64,000 bases of DNA, taken from positions 186,001 through 250,000 of the forward strand of contig BROG01000404.1 of the NCBI GenBank assembly GCA_030159075.1. The letters run 5' to 3'. A program made the position numbers and the translations under genes. Shown here in pieces: positions 35,495-49,875 of the stretch. Source of the DNA: Atrina japonica. Taxonomy: Eukaryota > Mollusca > Bivalvia > Pterioida > Pinnidae. The notes below the pieces were generated by a model. That model did no database searches and had not been told where the DNA came from. It saw only the letters and a program-made list of their open reading frames with translations. Within the stretch, counting starts at the first letter, position 1; each line of letters begins with the position of its first letter.

Positions 35495-36940
35495 TTGTAA
35501 CATGAAAAAAATGACCAGCCGTAGAAATCGTACCGGGTTCACATGTTGAAATATATTATTTCAATAAAGTTTACCACTGTCATGTTGAAAATTTTGAGTT
35601 TACTGTCACAATATGACATCAGCCTTTTTACTGAAAAAAATGCATGTTACTTCCAGAATTTCCAAATTAGCAAAACCGTGTGTTAATCACCCTATTTTAT
35701 TTCGAATAACAATAATAATGACAATGAAAACATCACAACTTTTTTTTCACATTCTCTACCATTTATATCACACGTGAGTAACCTATAAGCAGAATATCTA
35801 CATTGATTTTAAGTTACTTTTTATTTTGGTAAAATGTAGGTTAAGTAACATATAATCGGGGCAGACATTCGGCCTAACGTGAGTACAGATAGATTGCTTA
35901 TTTATTTATTATGCAACAAACTACATAGATCTATCAGCGATATGATTATGAAACTTTTTTCTTTATATAAACATCGTTTCATCAATATTAAATTTCTATT
36001 TCAGGACAGTATTATTAAATAATAATCAGTAGTCTAGACCAATACGTGTGCATGTAACACGTTTTCCCAACTTCAAAAATCAGTCAAGATCATGTGAATG
36101 ACGAATGACGTAACATCTATGTCCAACTATACAGCCAGATCTTGCCAATATACAGAAAAGGAAAGACCAAAATCTCATTTGCATATTAATCGTGTGCAAG
36201 AATTGTAAACAGCCCGGTCAATTGCATATAACGTCAAATATGTCACAAGTGTATAATGTTAAAGAATAATTGAAAAGTAACATTCTAAAGCTTTGTAATA
36301 TCTTAAAACACATAAAGGACGCCGAACGCTTATATTTCAACAAGTCTTCTAGGCTTATATTTTTCAGCGGTTTGTTACTTATTTTCGTCAATGTAAAAAG
36401 CAAATACATACGAATAAAAGTGTGATTTGGATATTTCAATCTTGAAGTGGAGTTTAAATTGCTGAAATGCACATACATGTGTAATTTCCCGTCAATATAA
36501 TGTGTTATCAACCGCATACGACAAAATGTGCTTTGACTTGATCCCAATAAACAACTTACCATAACATAACATCAACTCGTAAAATCACGAGCATCTAGGA
36601 AAAATATAGAACATAGATCTCAAATAAACAGATAGACATGAATATCTCTTTTCATCAATGTGAAAAATTATATTTTATAGGTTATTTTTAAGTGTGTGCC
36701 AAAGATAAAGGTTTTTTATCAGTTTAATTCGATCTGTTTTTTGTTTGTCAACACATCGGTAGAATTTAGAAATGTGCATTAAATTGCATTTGTTCTCCTA
36801 AAATGTATTGTGTTTTTGCTGTCGTTTTTTTCATTAGAGGAAGATAGGTTTTTGATGTGAGGGTGGACGCTAAACATAAAAAATAGAATGGCCAATTTTC
36901 TGGCAACATTCTCCATCACACAGAGAAAAGTTTTATGACA
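35495..36940. other. AT-rich spacer, no gene seen
   Basis: Only a 114-codon minus-strand open frame (36562-36218) without recognisable features; probably chance. Confidence 0.4.
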
Positions 36941-36943
36941 ATT

Positions 36944-37036
36944 TTAATTGCCCCGAGCGATATTCGAACTCACATATTGGATATTGAGATGTTGTGACCA
37001 TCAATCGAAGATATCAGTCACTGAGCCATCACGTGA
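36944..37036 (-). repeat. Possible tRNA-derived SINE head or tRNA pseudogene
   Basis: On the minus strand GTGATGGCTCAGTGACTGATA resembles an A box and GTGAGTTCGAATATCGC a B box, separated by about 50 bases. The acceptor stem does not pair well. Confidence 0.4.
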
Positions 37037-37225
37037 TTCAATACCTTGAAATTTCACTTGGTATTTATATGCCATAAACTCTCACTATTCATATTTCCCT
37101 CGCTGTGCACTTCTCTAAATCAGTAGAAATTTAACCGGAACCCGGGTCATTTTTCTACAGGTATGGGTCAGTTTTCTACGTGCTCGGGAATGATTTCAAC
37201 GTATAATACGCCAGTGGCAAATCGG

Positions 37226-37370
37226 ATTTCTGCAGTAAAAACCGAGGTCCCGTGTCACAGTAGGTGTCGGCACGTTATAAAACCCTTACTGCTCAATGAT
37301 CGTAAGTGCATTTTGTGACGTCTATATATGAAAGACTTTTGAGTGCGACGTTAAACAACAATACAACAAC
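37226..37370 (+). mobile_element. SINE body and tail, head lost
   Basis: Matches the SINE body from CAGTAAAAACCGAGGTCCCGT through GTAGGTGTCGGCACGTT to GCGACGTTAAACAACAATAC, with an internal deletion after GTAAGTGC. Confidence 0.75.
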
Positions 37371-37588
37371 ATCAATACACAGCGATAATGTTAGGCTTTA
37401 TATATTGCTGATACATTCTGCTTTGACACCACAGACTTGTGTTTTATGCATACATTATAACGCAGAAGTTTTGTTATATTTCTGAAAAATTATTAACAGA
37501 TTTATCTAGGCCTGGATTCTAATACGCATCTAGAGAATACGCTGGTTAACATATCAGTAGATTTCCTTAACTTGCCGATCGGGATCGA

Positions 37589-37745
37589 AGTAGGTGTCGG
37601 CACGTTAAAGAACTGTCATTGCTCAATGGCCGTAAGTGTCGAGCATAGGCCAAAAATTTGAAACCCTTCACTGGCATTTGGTGACGTCTACATATGATTG
37701 AAAGATTCTTGAGTGGGACGTTAAACAAAACTTAAACAAACAAAT
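37589..37745 (+). mobile_element. SINE body and tail, head lost
   Basis: Begins AGTAGGTGTCGGCACGTTAA and continues to GGTGACGTCTACATATG and GAGTGGGACGTTAAACAAAA. It lies only about 220 bp downstream of another SINE piece in the same orientation. Confidence 0.8.
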
Positions 37746-37859
37746 GAACAAATCGGTTCGACCATCATGGTCACTTGAGTGCTTACTTCGCCGTTTAAAG
37801 TTTTTGGATCATTGTACGTCTGCAATCTAAAATACTAAAAACCCCGAAAGTCAATATTT

Positions 37860-38000
37860 AAAACAATTTTTAAACGGTTTTAGATATTTGATTTTTTAGG
37901 ATTTGGTCGAAAATCTAAAAATCTAAATTACAAATCTGTTTTAGATATTTGATATTTTAGATTTTTGGTAAAACATCTAAAATTCCAAAACGGTTTTGAT
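37860..38000. repeat. Short degenerate tandem repeat
   Basis: Two similar ~68-bp stretches built from TTTTAGATATTTGATTTTTTAG and AAAATCTAAAA words, partly self-complementary. Confidence 0.5.
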
Positions 38001-38019
38001 TTTTTAACTGTTACACTTA

Positions 38020-38228
38020 CCGAGCGCATTTCTGTCCCGGTTAATCAATCAATTTCAGTTCTATGAATTTAGTCTCAAGGGATATCTAAAATTGAATCAT
38101 TTCCATGGGATTGTGGCATTCATCAAAGGGTGTGGTCCAATCTTATTGTACTGATCAATGATTTGAGATACCCCCATAATGTGATATTTTGTATCCATTT
38201 TTTAATTCTAATTGACATCTGAGAGACA
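38020..38228 (-). repeat. Dispersed repeat, minus-strand member of an inverted pair
   Basis: Reverse-complement partner of 33135-33360 (see there). Confidence 0.7.
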
Positions 38229-38369
38229 CTTTATTGTAAATTATCAAAATAGTGAAATACAATTTAAGTATCAAAAAGCAAAAATACAAATCTTAAAGTG
38301 CAATCAGCAAGTTGACGCAACATTTCAGAGTAAGTAGTCGCCTTCTAATTTGGAATATCATTGTATAGT

Positions 38370-38680
38370 TTTACAGTCGGCATAATAGTCTTGTTTCCGA
38401 GTACTCTATTTCACTAAATGGAGTGTTGGGATGCCTTTTCGTTGGGGGTTGTTGAGACGTCTGTACCAATTGTGACGAGGGTTCGTTCCTCACGTATTTT
38501 ATTTGGACTTAACTGTAAACTAACGGCGGGTGTGACCGGTCGACAGGGGATGCTTACTCTTTCATGGTACCTGATCCCACCTCTTGGTTTCTAGAGGTCG
38601 GTGTTTGTCCATTTTTACCAGATTTGTATCTACATCCTCGACATCCTAAAAATATTTTGGTATCTGAGATTTTTTATATT
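38370..38680 (+). mobile_element. Naiad 3'-end copy I
   Basis: It starts in the last RT codons (CGGCATAATAGTCTTGTTTCC), passes the TTGTTGAGACGTCTG stop region and continues through the tail (GTGTGACCGGTCGACAGGGG, TCTAGAGGTCGGTGTTTGTC) to GGTATCTGAGATTTTTTATA. It contains no RT core. Confidence 0.85.
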
Positions 38681-38684
38681 TATA

Positions 38685-39078
38685 TAACAAAGATAATGTG
38701 TTCATTATTTTTTCTTCTTTGTTCCAACGGAAGGGTACAGCTTGCGTTAGAGAGATATGTGCAACAGTAAAAGCACACCCTGTGCAACGCCATCATCCGT
38801 CTTTAAAGCATACAATGTGCCATAGATATCACACTCAGTAATAAGGTAAAGTCCTGTACATACAGTACACGAATATCAGTCTGAAAAATCACAATAGGTT
38901 CAGATATTACAATTAGAGAAAATTTCACATCCTGCGTCACAAATTTATTAGACAACATGTATCCCACTCAATTCTTGCGTCATATTAGGCAGATAACAAG
39001 AATTATATTTGTGACAAAATTAGTTCTGAAAAAGTTAAACATATACAACGTGACGTCATGTTATTGTTATTGCATTGA
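38685..39078. other. Spacer, no gene seen
   Basis: No recognisable feature before the trinucleotide tract. Confidence 0.35.
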
Positions 39079-39079
39079 A

Positions 39080-39138
39080 TTATCATTATTATTATTATTA
39101 TTATTATAATTATTATTATTATCATCATCATCATCATC

Positions 39139-39170
<32 letters not shown>

Positions 39171-39182
39171 TGCTGTTATTAT
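39080..39182. repeat. (ATT)n/(ATC)n trinucleotide tract
   Basis: Runs of ATT, interrupted by a block of ATC between about 39121 and 39143. Directly precedes the 55-bp minisatellite. Confidence 0.9.
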
Positions 39183-39231
39183 CATTCTTGATGTTGCTAT
39201 TATCACTGTTGCTCTTGTTATTGATGTAATT

Positions 39232-40617
39232 GTTGCTGCTGCTGTTGTTAATAATGTGACTGATAACGTTAATATTTTTGTTAGTTCTTGCTGCTGTTGT
39301 TAATTATGTGACTGATAACGTTAATATTTTTGTTAGTTCTTGCTGCTGCTGTTGTTAGTTATGTGATGATAACGTCAATATTTTTGTTGCTTGCTGCTGA
39401 TGTTGTTAATTATGTGACTGATAACGTTAATATTTTTGTTAGTTCTTGCTGCTGCTGATGTTAATTATGTGACTGATAACGTTAATATTTTTGTTAGTTC
39501 TTGCTGCTGCTGTTGTTAATTATGTGACTGATAACGTTTATATTTTTGTTAGTTCTTGCTGCTGCTGTTGTTAATTATGTGACTGATAACGTTAATATTT
39601 TTGTTAGTTCTTGCTGCTGATGTTAATTATGTGACTGATAACGTTAATATTTTTGTTAGTTCTTGCTGCTGCTGATGTTAATTATGTGACTGATAACGTT
39701 AATATTTTTGTTAGTTCTTGCTGCTGCTGATGTTAATTATGTGACTGATAAAGCTAATATTTTTGTTAGTTCTTGCTGCTGCTGTTGTTAATAATGTGAC
39801 TGATAACGTTAATATTTTTGTTAGTTCTTGCTGCTGCTGATGTTAATTATGTGACTGATAACGTTAATATTTTTGTTAGTTCTTGCTGCTGCTGTTGTTA
39901 GTTATGTGACTGATAACGTCAATATTTTTGTTAGTTCTTGCTGCTGCTGTTGTTAATTATGTGACTGATAACGTTAATATTTTTGTTAGTTCTTGCTGCT
40001 GCTGTTGTTAATTATGTCACTGATAACGTTAATATTTTTGTTAGTTCTTGCTGCTGCTGATGTTAATTATGTGACTGATAACGTTAATGTTTTTGTTAGT
40101 TCTTGCTGCTGCTGATGTTAATTAAGTGACTGATAACGTTAATATTTTTGTTAGTTCTTGCTGCTGCTGATGTTAATTATGTGACTGATAAAGCTAATAT
40201 TTTTGTTAGTTCTTGCTGCTGTTGTTGTTAATAATGTGACTGATAACGTTAATATTTTTGTTAGTTCTTGCTGCTGCTGTTGTTAGTTATGTGACTGATA
40301 ACGTCAATATTTTTGTTAGTTCTTGCTGCTGCTGTTGTTAGTTATGTCACTGATAACGTTAATATTTGTGTTAGTTCTTGCTGCTGCTGTTGTTAATTAT
40401 GTGACTGATAACGTTAATATTTGTGTTAGTTCTTGCTGCTGCTGTTGTTAATTATGTAACTGATAACGTTAATATTTTTGTTAGTTCTTGCTGCTGCTGT
40501 TGTTAATTATGTGATTGAAAACGTTAATATTTTTGTTAGTTCTTGCTGCTGCTGTTGTTAGTTATGTGACTGATAACGTTAATATTTTTGTTAGTTCTTG
40601 CTGCTGCTGTTGCTGAT
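39232..40617. repeat. 55-bp minisatellite, about 25 units
   Basis: The unit reads TTAGTTCTTGCTGCTGCTG, then (T/A)TGTTAATTATGTGACTG, then ATAACGTTAATATTTTTG. Spacing is 55 bp with some units 52 bp (one GCT fewer). Units carry diagnostic variants, for example AAAGCTAATAT at 39750 and again at 40190, 440 bp apart, i.e. eight units. The period is not a multiple of three and stops occur in all frames, so it is not coding. Confidence 0.95.

Positions 40618-43145
<2,528 letters not shown>

Positions 43146-43216
<71 letters not shown>
43146..43216. repeat. (AT)n microsatellite
   Basis: About 71 bp of AT, followed within 20 bp by Naiad sequence. Confidence 0.97.
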
Positions 43217-43221
<5 letters not shown>

Positions 43222-43229
43222 TCTGTTAC

Positions 43230-43558
43230 AGCGCGACGATTTCGGATTTCCCATCGTAAATTTTCCACATTTAAGTAGTAATATCTCTTAGTCACCCGCA
43301 TATGAAGTTTATATTTCACAAATGATCCGATATGCCAGGGCGTGTACAACATATGAAGATTTCATATACAGAGGTAAACTACTCACTGACAAATTATTGA
43401 CACAGGGATTTCAAAAACAGGGGATGCTTACTTCTCCATGGCACCCAATTCCACCTATTGGTTTCCTGAGGTCCTTGTTTGTCAATTTTTACCGAAATTG
43501 TATCTATGTCCTGGACATTCTATTGGTTTATACTTTGGTATCTGAGATTTTTTATATT
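43230..43558 (+). mobile_element. Naiad copy J, 5'-truncated at an AT microsatellite
   Basis: It begins in the RT C-terminal block (GCGACGATTTCGG, reading RDDFG) right after the microsatellite. A deletion of roughly 190 bp joins CAGGGATTTCAAAAAC to AGGGGATGCTTACT in the tail, removing the end of the coding region. The 3' end is intact to GAGATTTTTTATATT. Confidence 0.85.
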
Positions 43559-43805
43559 AAAGCACAACTGGTAAACATTTAAACACGACGGGATTCAGAT
43601 ACAGCCGCTTGAAAACGAATTACTGCAGTTTCTCTAGAAAACGCTGCCGAAAAGAGAAAAAAATAAATAAAGAAAAAACATGCCTCACGCTTTTACAAAA
43701 TCCATTCAAAATTCATCGAAACAATCTATCAACACACAAACCAATATACCGTCAATAGGTCGATAGAAAAACATTGGTATTTCCAATTGTTTTTATCGAT
43801 ATGAA

Positions 43806-44418
43806 TTAAAGGGCATTAGAAGATACCGAAGACATGATTTGCCAACAAAAGACGAGACCATCTCCGAATGAATTCACATTTCTTGATGACAGCAGAGATT
43901 TGATATTTAACAATGATATTAATAACATTAATATTGCACTATTAAGCTTTGTAATATCAGCAATAATCAAACAGGTGCGGTAACTTAAAAATACATATAT
44001 ATTTTTCTACTGTTTCTACTTTTAACACTTGTACATGATGTTCAATAAGAAATTACAGGCATACATATTTGATATCCCTGTATATTCTGTAAAATTAAGG
44101 TCAGTTCCAGTGTGGTATTCATATATTGATATACCTGTACTTGAAGTAAAACAACAAATAACAGGCATAAAAATCTTATATTGCTATATATTTTGTGAAA
44201 AATAGGTAAGTTCCAGAGTGGTATTAATATACAAACACTTGTAGTAAGATTGAAATAATCAGTCGAAATTGAAAAAGTGCCAAACCTGGGTTTCTCAAGC
44301 AATTTTCACAGAATATATGGGAATTTAATGTTTTATATACCTGTGTATATATCGTTTTTGTTATTGTATATTAATCTAAGTGGAAGAAAGGAAAACTATT
44401 GAAAAAATGCCCCTTTAA
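43806..44418. mobile_element. TTAA-flanked MITE, copy 4, expanded (613 bp)
   Basis: Begins TTAA-AGGGCATTAG and ends AATGCCCCT-TTAA. It is longer than copies 1 and 2, with an extra segment near 43840-43990 and an internal duplication of the 'AGTGTGGTATTCATATA' region (about 44100 and 44210). Confidence 0.65.
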
Positions 44419-45030
44419 ATAATGCACACTCTCACGAGATAACATTTGAGAGCGTGAAAACGGATCTTTATTCTGTTGATCCAAAGGGCCTTCGTGAATC
44501 ATTTACTGTATACTGTAGCTTCAAGTTTAATAACATCATGACCTGGGTTTCAGGTTGAAACCTGAAAAGGATTCAAAGGTATAACACGATGTTTTGCTAT
44601 TGCTCGACAGACATCTGTATCGAATCAGTGGGGGGAAAAAATAATGAAATTTTGTGGCAGAAGCAATCACTTTTCAGAGATGACAGCGTGGTCTATATTT
44701 CTCCGCAATAAAAGCAGCCAACTCTTTGTGTTCAATAATTGATAAACTCGCGTTGTATTTACAAAAGATGCCTTTTGACTCAGCGTGTATCCATGACTTA
44801 CTTATTATCCGTTAATTGAAAAACATATATGATACTGATCAGCAGTGTACTTTTTAACAACTTAAAACATAAAAGCTCACGGAAACTGTAAAGACGAAAA
44901 CAAGCTGACATTAATAAACATTGTACGGGACTGTTATAAACAAGTACATGTTTTAGAGTTCAATATCGCATATTAAATTCATCACCATACTTATCATATG
45001 AAGGTATGTGATAACGTAATTAGATCATGT
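44419..45030. other. AT-rich spacer, no gene seen
   Basis: No recognisable gene or repeat before the hairpin at 45034. Confidence 0.4.
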
Positions 45031-45033
45031 ACA

Positions 45034-45081
45034 ACATACACGTTAAATAAGTCAATGGATTGACTCGTTTAACGTGTATGT
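45034..45081. repeat. Strong hairpin (21-bp stem)
   Basis: ACATACACGTTAAA at 45034-45047 pairs with TTTAACGTGTATGT at 45068-45081, and the stem continues to a 6-base loop with 19 of 21 positions paired. Its role is unknown. Confidence 0.7.
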
Positions 45082-45158
45082 CAAACATCGCCATGGCAGA
45101 GATGACGCTGTCATGGCCGTCCATGTGCGTTTTTTGATTTCACAAAACGGTTCAAATT

Positions 45159-46001
45159 AATTAGTTAAAACTAGTTTTTCTCAGATAAACTTATTTTTTC
45201 TCTAGTTTAACCTAGTTTTCCCCAGTTAAACCTAGTTTTTCTCCAGTTAATGTGAGTTACGAGTTAAACCTAATTTTTCTCCAGTTGATCTTAATTTTTC
45301 TTATAACCCAAATTAACTGGAGAAAAACTGAGTTTAACTGAGAAAGACTAGGTTGATCTGCGCGAAATACTCATTAATGTTATTGTGGTGCAGTTAGACC
45401 TAGTTTTACTCAGGTAAAGTAGTTTTTTCTGGAGAACTCATTAATATAATTTTGCCGCAGTTAAACCTAGTTTTTCTCCAATTAATATCGGTTACTAAGA
45501 AAATCTAGATTTAATTTAAGTAAAACTAGGTTTAACTGAGAAAATCTAGGTTTAACTGATGAAGCACGCCGAAATTACAACAATGCGTTAATCATATTTT
45601 TTTCTCGCGACAAACCTAGCTAAACTTAGTTTTTTTTCCAGTTTAAGTAGGTTACGAGTTCAACCTAATTTTTCTCCAGTTAATCCTAGTTTTCCTCGTA
45701 AACCACATTAGCTGGACAAAAACTAGATTTAACAGAGAAAAACTAGGATTAACTGTGCCAAAATCATATAAATACCCATTAATGTGATTGTGGTGCATTT
45801 AAATCTAGTTTTTCTCAGTTAAACTATGATTTTCATGAGAAAAACTAGGTTAAACTCATTTATGTGATTTTGGCGCCGTTAAAACTATTTTTGTCTCCAG
45901 TTAATAAGGGTTACAGAGAAAAACTAGGTTTAACTGGAGAAAAACTGGGTTTAATTGAGAAAAACTAGGTTTAACTCATTGATATGACTTTGGCGTGCCA
46001 T
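45159..46001. repeat. Palindrome-rich repeat block X
   Basis: The words TTAAACCTAGTTTTTCTC and their reverse complement GAGAAAAACTAGGTTTAA recur many times in both orientations, with CTCCAGTTAA and GGTTACGAG. The block ends ACTCATTGATATGACTTTGG-CGTGCCAT, which is the inverse of the start of block Y at 48589. It is non-coding. Confidence 0.75.
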
Positions 46002-46216
46002 ATCTATGAATTAACTATAGTCAACTAATGAAAACATTATATCGACCTGTGACGGTATAAAGTGATATTATTAGCGGTTATATAACAATTGTACTTATAA
46101 CGCAACAGGTTATATATAAATTATAAACAATACCAATGAATATCAGTGGAGACAAATGTAAACCAATCATCTATTTGCTTTCAAAAATAAAATAACCTAT
46201 CGTTTAAAGATAATTA

Positions 46217-46394
46217 ACCTATCGGAAAATGTCTGATACATGGCTGTCCATGTGCTTTTTGACATTTGACATTTGTCATTTGATTGTGATGTCATAATCA
46301 CAGTAGAAGTAGAAGTATTTGACGGGCAATTTAATTGTGACGTTGTAATCGAAAAGTTTTCCAAAAGGTCCCGTGTTGAGCATTTGGAGATAGG
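46217..46394. mobile_element. Small MITE related to 27617-27735
   Basis: Imperfect inverted termini (CCTATCGGAAAATG and CATTTGGAGATAGG) and shared interior words (TTTGATTGTGATGTCATAATC) link it to the 119-bp element. A further partial match (CATGGCCGTCCATGTGC) is at about 45107-45125. Confidence 0.55.
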
Positions 46395-46535
46395 TCAGTT
46401 GATGAAGCGATCCAATCAATTATGTCAATATGAAAAATAAACCACGAAAACGCAAAACGTCAATGATGCTTAATGTGCCTTTTCTTTGCTTTTACAATTA
46501 ACAAACCGTAAATTCATCTCACCCAATCTGTATGT

Positions 46536-47920
46536 TACGGAAGCGTATTTGGGCCATCTTAATTTTTTTTCTTGGACTTTCAAACTTTAAAGTTCGCTTT
46601 TCCAATTTTTTTCTTGGAATTTCAAACTTTCTTGGAATTTCAAACTTTTTTCTCGTTTTGCCAACTTTTTCTGGACTTGTCAATATTAATATTAATATGG
46701 CCCTCATTTATAAAGAGGCACTCGGACAGTGTGTATTGAATAAATTTACACATCTATAACGTAGTTTTCAATTTAACTTACCGTGTGAAATATCACAAAA
46801 CGGTACAATTACTGATTAGCAATTAGGCGATTCTGCGCTAAAATGAGTTAAAAGGAACATGACGATACATTTACATTGATACTACCCTGAGAGGCTATGG
46901 TAGTGATTTATATTACCAGAAATTGTGCATATATTTGGTGAAATGTAGTATTGATACAAATAAATTAAACATTTGGAATATAATGAATTATTTAAAACTG
47001 TAGTTTATTAAATGGATGCTTTTTAAGTCTTTTCGACATGATTTTTAAATTTTATATTGCTTAAAGCCTTATATAATATTAGGGGACGATTCTTTTTGCG
47101 ACAGCATTCATTTGCAAATTTTGTCAACTCAGATTATTTATTTTCAGTACGTCACAAGAATGAATATCTATTTTTAATCTTTTTAAGGACAGATTTTTTT
47201 CAGTTTTTTCCTTTTGTGATTGCTTGTAGAATAACGTAGTGGCAGGTCTGGACATATTCAAAGGATTAACATAAATATATACCAACTCAAAACTTCGTTA
47301 CTATGTATTAAAGTAATTAACACGTATCTTTAAATGTTTTTATCATCACTCAGAAATTAAAGTCTCCAACAGTTAATGTATCACGTTCATTATACATCTA
47401 AAAAAAAAGATTATCTGAGCAAACATAATGCATATGAAATAAATGTTAGGGAGCATTCTCCCCCGGAATCTATTTATTATGATTTTACAAGGCATAAAAA
47501 TGTTATTTGTGACTTGCAGACACTAAATTGTGGCATTGGCATCTGAAAACAATGCGAAATTCAGCAGACACAAGCCGAATGTTCCATTGTTTCTTTAATG
47601 CGTACAGATGCATATTGTTTTGTACTGGTACAAAGTTGGCAAAAGGAAACAAAAAATTGGAAATTCCAACAAAAAAGTTGGAAAAGTCAACATTAAAGTT
47701 GGCAAAACGAAACAAAAAGTAGGAAATTCCAAGAAAAAAAGTGGGAAAGGCCAACTTTAATGTTGGCAAAACGAGAAAAAAAGTTAGAAAAAGCCAACAT
47801 TAAAGTTGGCAAAACGAAACAAAAAGTTAGAAATTCCGAGAAAAAAGTTGAAAAAGCCAACTTTAATGTTGGCAAAATGAAAAAATAAAGAAAATAAGGT
47901 GGCCCTAATATGCTCCCGTG
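46536..47920. mobile_element. Foldback element 2, arms 0.9 kb apart
   Basis: Left end TACGGAAGCGTATTTGGGCC, right end GGTGGCCCTAATATGCTCCC, as in element 1. The left arm (46536-46690) and right arm (about 47633-47905) hold the same CCAACTTTAAAGTTGG-type units in inverted orientation. A short central piece (GTATTGAATAAATTTA, 46733-46748) also matches the centre of element 1. The interval 46760-47630 is unrelated AT-rich DNA, perhaps a later insertion. Confidence 0.65.
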
Positions 47921-48586
47921 TGTTTAAAAACACATAACGAATAAATCTTTAAAAGAAAGTTAAAAGGGTTTAACCTGTTTTGGGTTAAGATAAACAAAAG
48001 TACAGTGCAGATGCTTGTAAAATTGAAATAGTTCTTGTTATACATAGAAAATAGAAAAAAAACTGTTAAATACGAATTGCTTTTAAACCGTCGATATTGC
48101 TACATCAGTAAGCAATTCTGCATTCTTAATATGTACTGGTATTTTGTGACTAAAGTTAATGCTCATGCTAGTGTCATGACGAAGATGTTCTAGTCTACAT
48201 ACAATACATGATTAAAGTACGTACTGGCTAGATTACGACGAATTTGTGTTTCATTTTAAGAAAATAATATATATGTCAGATGCATCAAGATCCGTAGATG
48301 CACACGCACCATTTAATGTTATTATTAAAGTACAACAATGTTACTGGTTATATATATATACGAAGCTGACAATGTAAAACAATAAACTGTGTAAGACTTT
48401 AAGTTTCACATAAACCGTAAGAGATGTCACAGACACCTGTCATACAATTAAGTGCATATATACAATCTCAATTTTGCCACACGTTTAAAACCATTAAGTC
48501 AAAGTCGCACGCGTTACAACCTTGATCATGACTTCAAGAAGCTGGAGTAAATTTCTGTTACTGAATTCTAGAATACAAACCGGCCT
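47921..48586. other. AT-rich spacer, no gene seen
   Basis: No recognisable gene or repeat. Confidence 0.4.
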
Positions 48587-48588
48587 CT

Positions 48589-48850
48589 ATGGCACGCCAA
48601 AATCACATTAATGAGTTTAACCTAGTTTTTTTTCTCGAGGAAAACCTAGTTTAATTGAGAAAAACTAGGTTTAACTGTGCCACAATAACATTAATGAGTA
48701 TTTGGCGCAAATAAACCTAGTTTTTTTCAACAGTAAATTTGGGTTACGAGAAAAATTAGAATCAACTAGCGACAAATAAGATTTAACTCGTAACCCACAT
48801 TAACCGGAGAAAAACAGTTTTTTCAGAGAAAAAAAATAGTATAATTTAAG
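48589..48850. repeat. Palindrome-rich repeat block Y
   Basis: Starts ATGGCACGCCAAAATCACATT and contains the AACCTAGTTTTTTTTCTC and GAAAAACTAGGTTTAACTG words of block X, shorter and more decayed. Its right end is unclear. Confidence 0.65.
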
Positions 48851-49174
48851 TATAATTATCATCATCTGATATTAGTTCGCTACTGACTTACAGCCCGTTG
48901 CAGTTTTCAAGAAAACAAACTGACACATTGCAATTTAGACTTCAACATAAATGTGCAATGGTTTACACGATTTTATTGAGTACATAAGTCAGGCAAATTA
49001 TTTCTAAAAAGTTGAATTAGGATAGAAATATATGTGAAAATGATTTTAGTTGACTCACTTTTGGCACGGTGTTGTCACTTGTACTTTCCAACTCTGAGTG
49101 ATGAATCACATCTAATCCATTTAACTAGAAACAGACAGTGCCTATGTATTAGCTATTTTTAACAAATGGAGAAA

Positions 49175-49612
49175 TTACAGATACCAAAGTATTAATATTC
49201 AGGATTAAACAAAACGATGTGACCTGTAGATGTTTGTCGTTCATTGTCCCATGTCAATATCTTTAGAAATGTAAAAATCACAGACACCAAAGTATTGATC
49301 TCCCGGATGTCCAGGATATAATATACAACTCTGGTGAATATTGGACAAACGTCGGGATTCCGGAAATGGGACCAGGTGCCCCGAGAGAGTAAGCATCCCC
49401 TGTTGACAGGTCACACCTGCTTGAGTTCAAAGTCAAATTCAAATGAAATACGTGAGGAACAGACTATCACCGCAAACGATATAGAAGACTCAACAACTAC
49501 TACCGAACATGTAACTCAACATGTCATTTAGTAAACGTAATCATTGCAAACAAGGTAATTATACCGACCGTAAAATTTACAGAACGTTGACATCAAGCTC
49601 TATATAGATATG
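49175..49612 (-). mobile_element. Old Naiad 3'-end copy K
   Basis: Minus-strand copy with tail (CCAAAGTATTGATCTCCCGG, TGGACAAACGTCGG, AAGCATCCCCTGTTGACAGG) and the last RT codons (ACCGACCGTAAAATTTACAG). It is more diverged than copies A and F but keeps the TGA after the GTTGT codons. It is the last recognisable sequence before the T-rich tract. Confidence 0.75.
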
Positions 49613-49875
49613 TATTTCGCTTTTGATGGTATCTGCCATGTTTCACTTATTTACTTGCCGAGTTTCTGGTTTGATAGAAGATTCAGAAGAATTTAAACAG
49701 ATCATGACCTGTTTTTTTTCCTGATTTGGAATCATCGATATGCCTGCGAACTTATGGTGTGAGTGGACAGCAAGGGAGGATAACTCATCTGTAAAAACAG
49801 ACCTGACATCACTGCAATTTTTAAAGGTCCATCTTTATCAATAATTCATCATGTTTGTATACTTTCGTATATCAA

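Noticed and set aside
39232..40617. CRISPR-like array, because of regular ~55-bp repeats.
   Set aside because: There are no unique spacers; the whole unit repeats, and the sequence is clearly eukaryotic.
47503..47875. Open frames on both strands near the right arm of foldback element 2.
   Set aside because: Derived from the CCAACTTT-type repeat units, not from a conserved protein.
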